From the NCBI GenBank assembly GCA_031284675.1, contig JAITXQ010000090.1, positions 1 through 6,857 on the forward strand: DNA of 6,857 nucleotides, in the 5' to 3' direction. The stretch is from Rickettsiales bacterium. Lineage in GTDB: Bacteria; Pseudomonadota; Alphaproteobacteria; Rickettsiales; Anaplasmataceae. Position numbers and translations under genes: made by a program. The first letter of the stretch is position 1, and every line of letters begins with the position of its first letter. This document shows positions 6,159 to 6,857 of the stretch, one piece after another. The notes below the pieces were generated by a model, which was not told where the DNA came from, searched no databases, and saw nothing but the letters and a program-made list of their open reading frames with translations.

Positions 6159-6164
6159 TATATT

Positions 6165-6719
6165 ATGTTCAGTAAGGTGAATGGAAACAACGCAACAGAA
6201 ACGGGAAAAATGAGTAATCAGCCTAGAAAGGATTCTGGTATTGAATCAGTTGCACTAAATGCAGCACAAGATGTCTCGCGTGCAATATTTTACTTGTCGC
6301 TATTGCATGGAAGGATATCAGAGCCACTACAGGATAACGATTGTGTTAATTTTATAAAAAGGATAATTGATCTTCGTTTACTACCTTCACTTACATCTCT
6401 TATATCTCTCAAGGACGATATCGCCAGAATAGGTGAAGAAAATCCTACCGCTAAGAACCTTACTATAATGAGATTTCTTTGTTCAATTGCAGAAAATCAT
6501 GGATTATATCAAAAATTAAAAGATTTAAATGATCTTTCCAAAAATTGTGACGGCACACCTAGCTTTGCCAATGATGGAAGGTTTCGTTTTCAATTAGGGA
6601 AGATAGTAACAGATTTTAAGTTACTAAATCTAAGGGGTAAAGTACAATTCTTAGAACTTTTAAAAGAAAAAAGAGATTTCACGGGTATATGTGAAACTTA
6701 TGGTAATTGGTATGTTTGA
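6165..6719 (+). CDS. Unknown protein, probably truncated by an IS3-family insertion
   Basis: I do not recognise this 184-residue protein. It has no signal peptide or clear membrane segment. Residues 1-25 are polar and probably disordered. The rest looks mainly helical, with leucine/isoleucine-rich stretches at about 62-82 and 98-125 and a basic, leucine-rich stretch at about 150-170. There is one cysteine at each of 60, 105, 128 and 176, without a metal-site spacing. The frame is clean and has a good ribosome-binding site. The last host-derived codon is GTT at 6714-6716; the stop TGA (6717-6719) is the first three bases of the IS terminus. The native C-terminus is therefore probably lost and may resume beyond the element. 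It could be a lineage-specific protein or an effector, but nothing in the sequence shows this. Confidence 0.7.
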   Translation: MFSKVNGNNATETGKMSNQPRKDSGIESVALNAAQDVSRAIFYLSLLHGRISEPLQDNDCVNFIKRIIDLRLLPSLTSLISLKDDIARIGEENPTAKNLTIMRFLCSIAENHGLYQKLKDLNDLSKNCDGTPSFANDGRFRFQLGKIVTDFKLLNLRGKVQFLELLKEKRDFTGICETYGNWYV

Positions 6720-6759
6720 CCTTACCCAGAAAAAGTAGAGAGAAAGTTAAGACGTTTTT
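6717..6759 (-). repeat. 43-bp terminal repeat of the IS
   Basis: Exact reverse complement of 13-55. The match ends at 6759/6760, where the transposase 3' end begins. If both termini belong to the same element type, its terminal inverted repeats are at least 43 bp and perfect. Confidence 0.85.
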
Positions 6760-6760
6760 G

Positions 6761-6857
6761 TCAAGGAAATGATGCATCAAAAAGTTCAGGAATGCAATAG
6801 TTAATAGTAGAATGTTTACGTTGTTTGTTATAAAAAATTTCTACGTATTCAAATATG
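6761..6857 (-). pseudogene. IS3-family transposase (OrfB), C-terminal 31 residues; cut by window edge
   Basis: The minus strand reads IFEYVEIFYNKQRKHST (codons from 6856 leftward) and ends ...PELFDASFP with TGA at 6761-6763. The pattern IFxYIExFYNxxRxHS is the hallmark C-terminal end of the DDE integrase domain in IS3-type OrfB proteins, downstream of the catalytic glutamate. Only this end lies in the window, so whether the transposase is intact cannot be judged; the type given here reflects partial coverage, not a proven lesion. It is transcribed toward the unknown gene, which it interrupts. Confidence 0.85.

Larger units (their letters stand above)
5881..6164 (+). other. Intergenic region purA to unknown gene
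   Basis: 284 bp without a supported gene. No intrinsic terminator is evident after purA. TTGCAT (5924-5929) and TATTAC (5947-5952), 17 bp apart, form a weak candidate promoter. The string TATAGTGAAGG occurs twice, at 5978-5988 and 6146-6156. The second copy holds the ribosome-binding site of the downstream gene. The first precedes an 8-codon frame (ATG at 5997, stop at 6021-6023). The leader thus looks partly duplicated. Confidence 0.4.
6717..6857 (-). mobile_element. IS3-family insertion sequence, right (3') end, continues past window
   Basis: The terminus begins TGACCTTACCC at 6717. Its first 43 bp (6717-6759) repeat, in inverted orientation, the IS end at 13-55. The transposase stop lies just inside, at 6761-6763. 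The element runs out of the window to the right. The bases outside the two termini (GTT before 6717, TCC after 55) differ, so the two ends do not mark the two sides of one insertion. Confidence 0.85.

Noticed and set aside
6150..6164. GTG at 6150 as start of the unknown gene
   Set aside because: It overlaps the AAGGGG site, which is ideally spaced for the ATG at 6165, and has no site of its own.
1..6857. CRISPR array, tRNA/rRNA, toxin-antitoxin pair or other defence system
   Set aside because: No regularly spaced repeats, cloverleaf or paired small genes were seen on either strand. The coding content is housekeeping plus one unknown gene.

Overview
The window looks like chromosome from an obligate intracellular alphaproteobacterium of the Anaplasmataceae, most probably Wolbachia. 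The basis is the strong A+T bias, an atpG gene standing outside any atp operon, ordinary housekeeping genes in very short operons, and intergenic space filled with insertion-sequence ends and a small palindromic non-coding element. This assignment comes from recall and family knowledge, not from a search.

Layout, left to right. Positions 1-55 are one terminus of an IS3-family element, followed by about 150 bp of non-coding remnant DNA with a strong stem-loop (97-120). Two minus-strand transcription units follow. The first, read from right to left, is a cold-shock protein (1471-1722) and then a DEAD-box RNA helicase (209-1435). They are joined by a possible 10-codon mini-cistron whose stop overlaps the helicase GTG start. 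The second is atpG (3250-4122) and then pmbA/tldE (1897-3231), with an 18-bp gap and a plausible promoter at 4149-4177. Positions 4123-4602 are non-coding. Most of this stretch is a 345-bp MITE-like element (4196-4540) with 17-bp terminal inverted repeats ending in TA. A plausible purA promoter (4549-4577) begins 9 bp beyond its right end. purA (4603-5880) and an unrecognised 184-codon gene (6165-6719) run on the plus strand. That last gene is cut by a second IS3-family terminus at 6717, which supplies its stop codon; the end of the IS transposase is readable on the minus strand at 6761-6857.

Functionally these are core genes: RNA unwinding and cold-shock RNA binding (helicase plus Csp), ATP synthase (AtpG), TldD/TldE proteolysis (PmbA) and AMP synthesis (PurA). 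The unusual content lies in the mobile and intergenic DNA. Two copies of the same IS, in the same orientation, bracket the whole 6.66-kb block, and a MITE-like element separates the divergent atpG and purA promoters. I found no defence system, CRISPR array, secretion cluster or other clearly new multi-gene system. The only gene of unknown function is the truncated one at the right edge.
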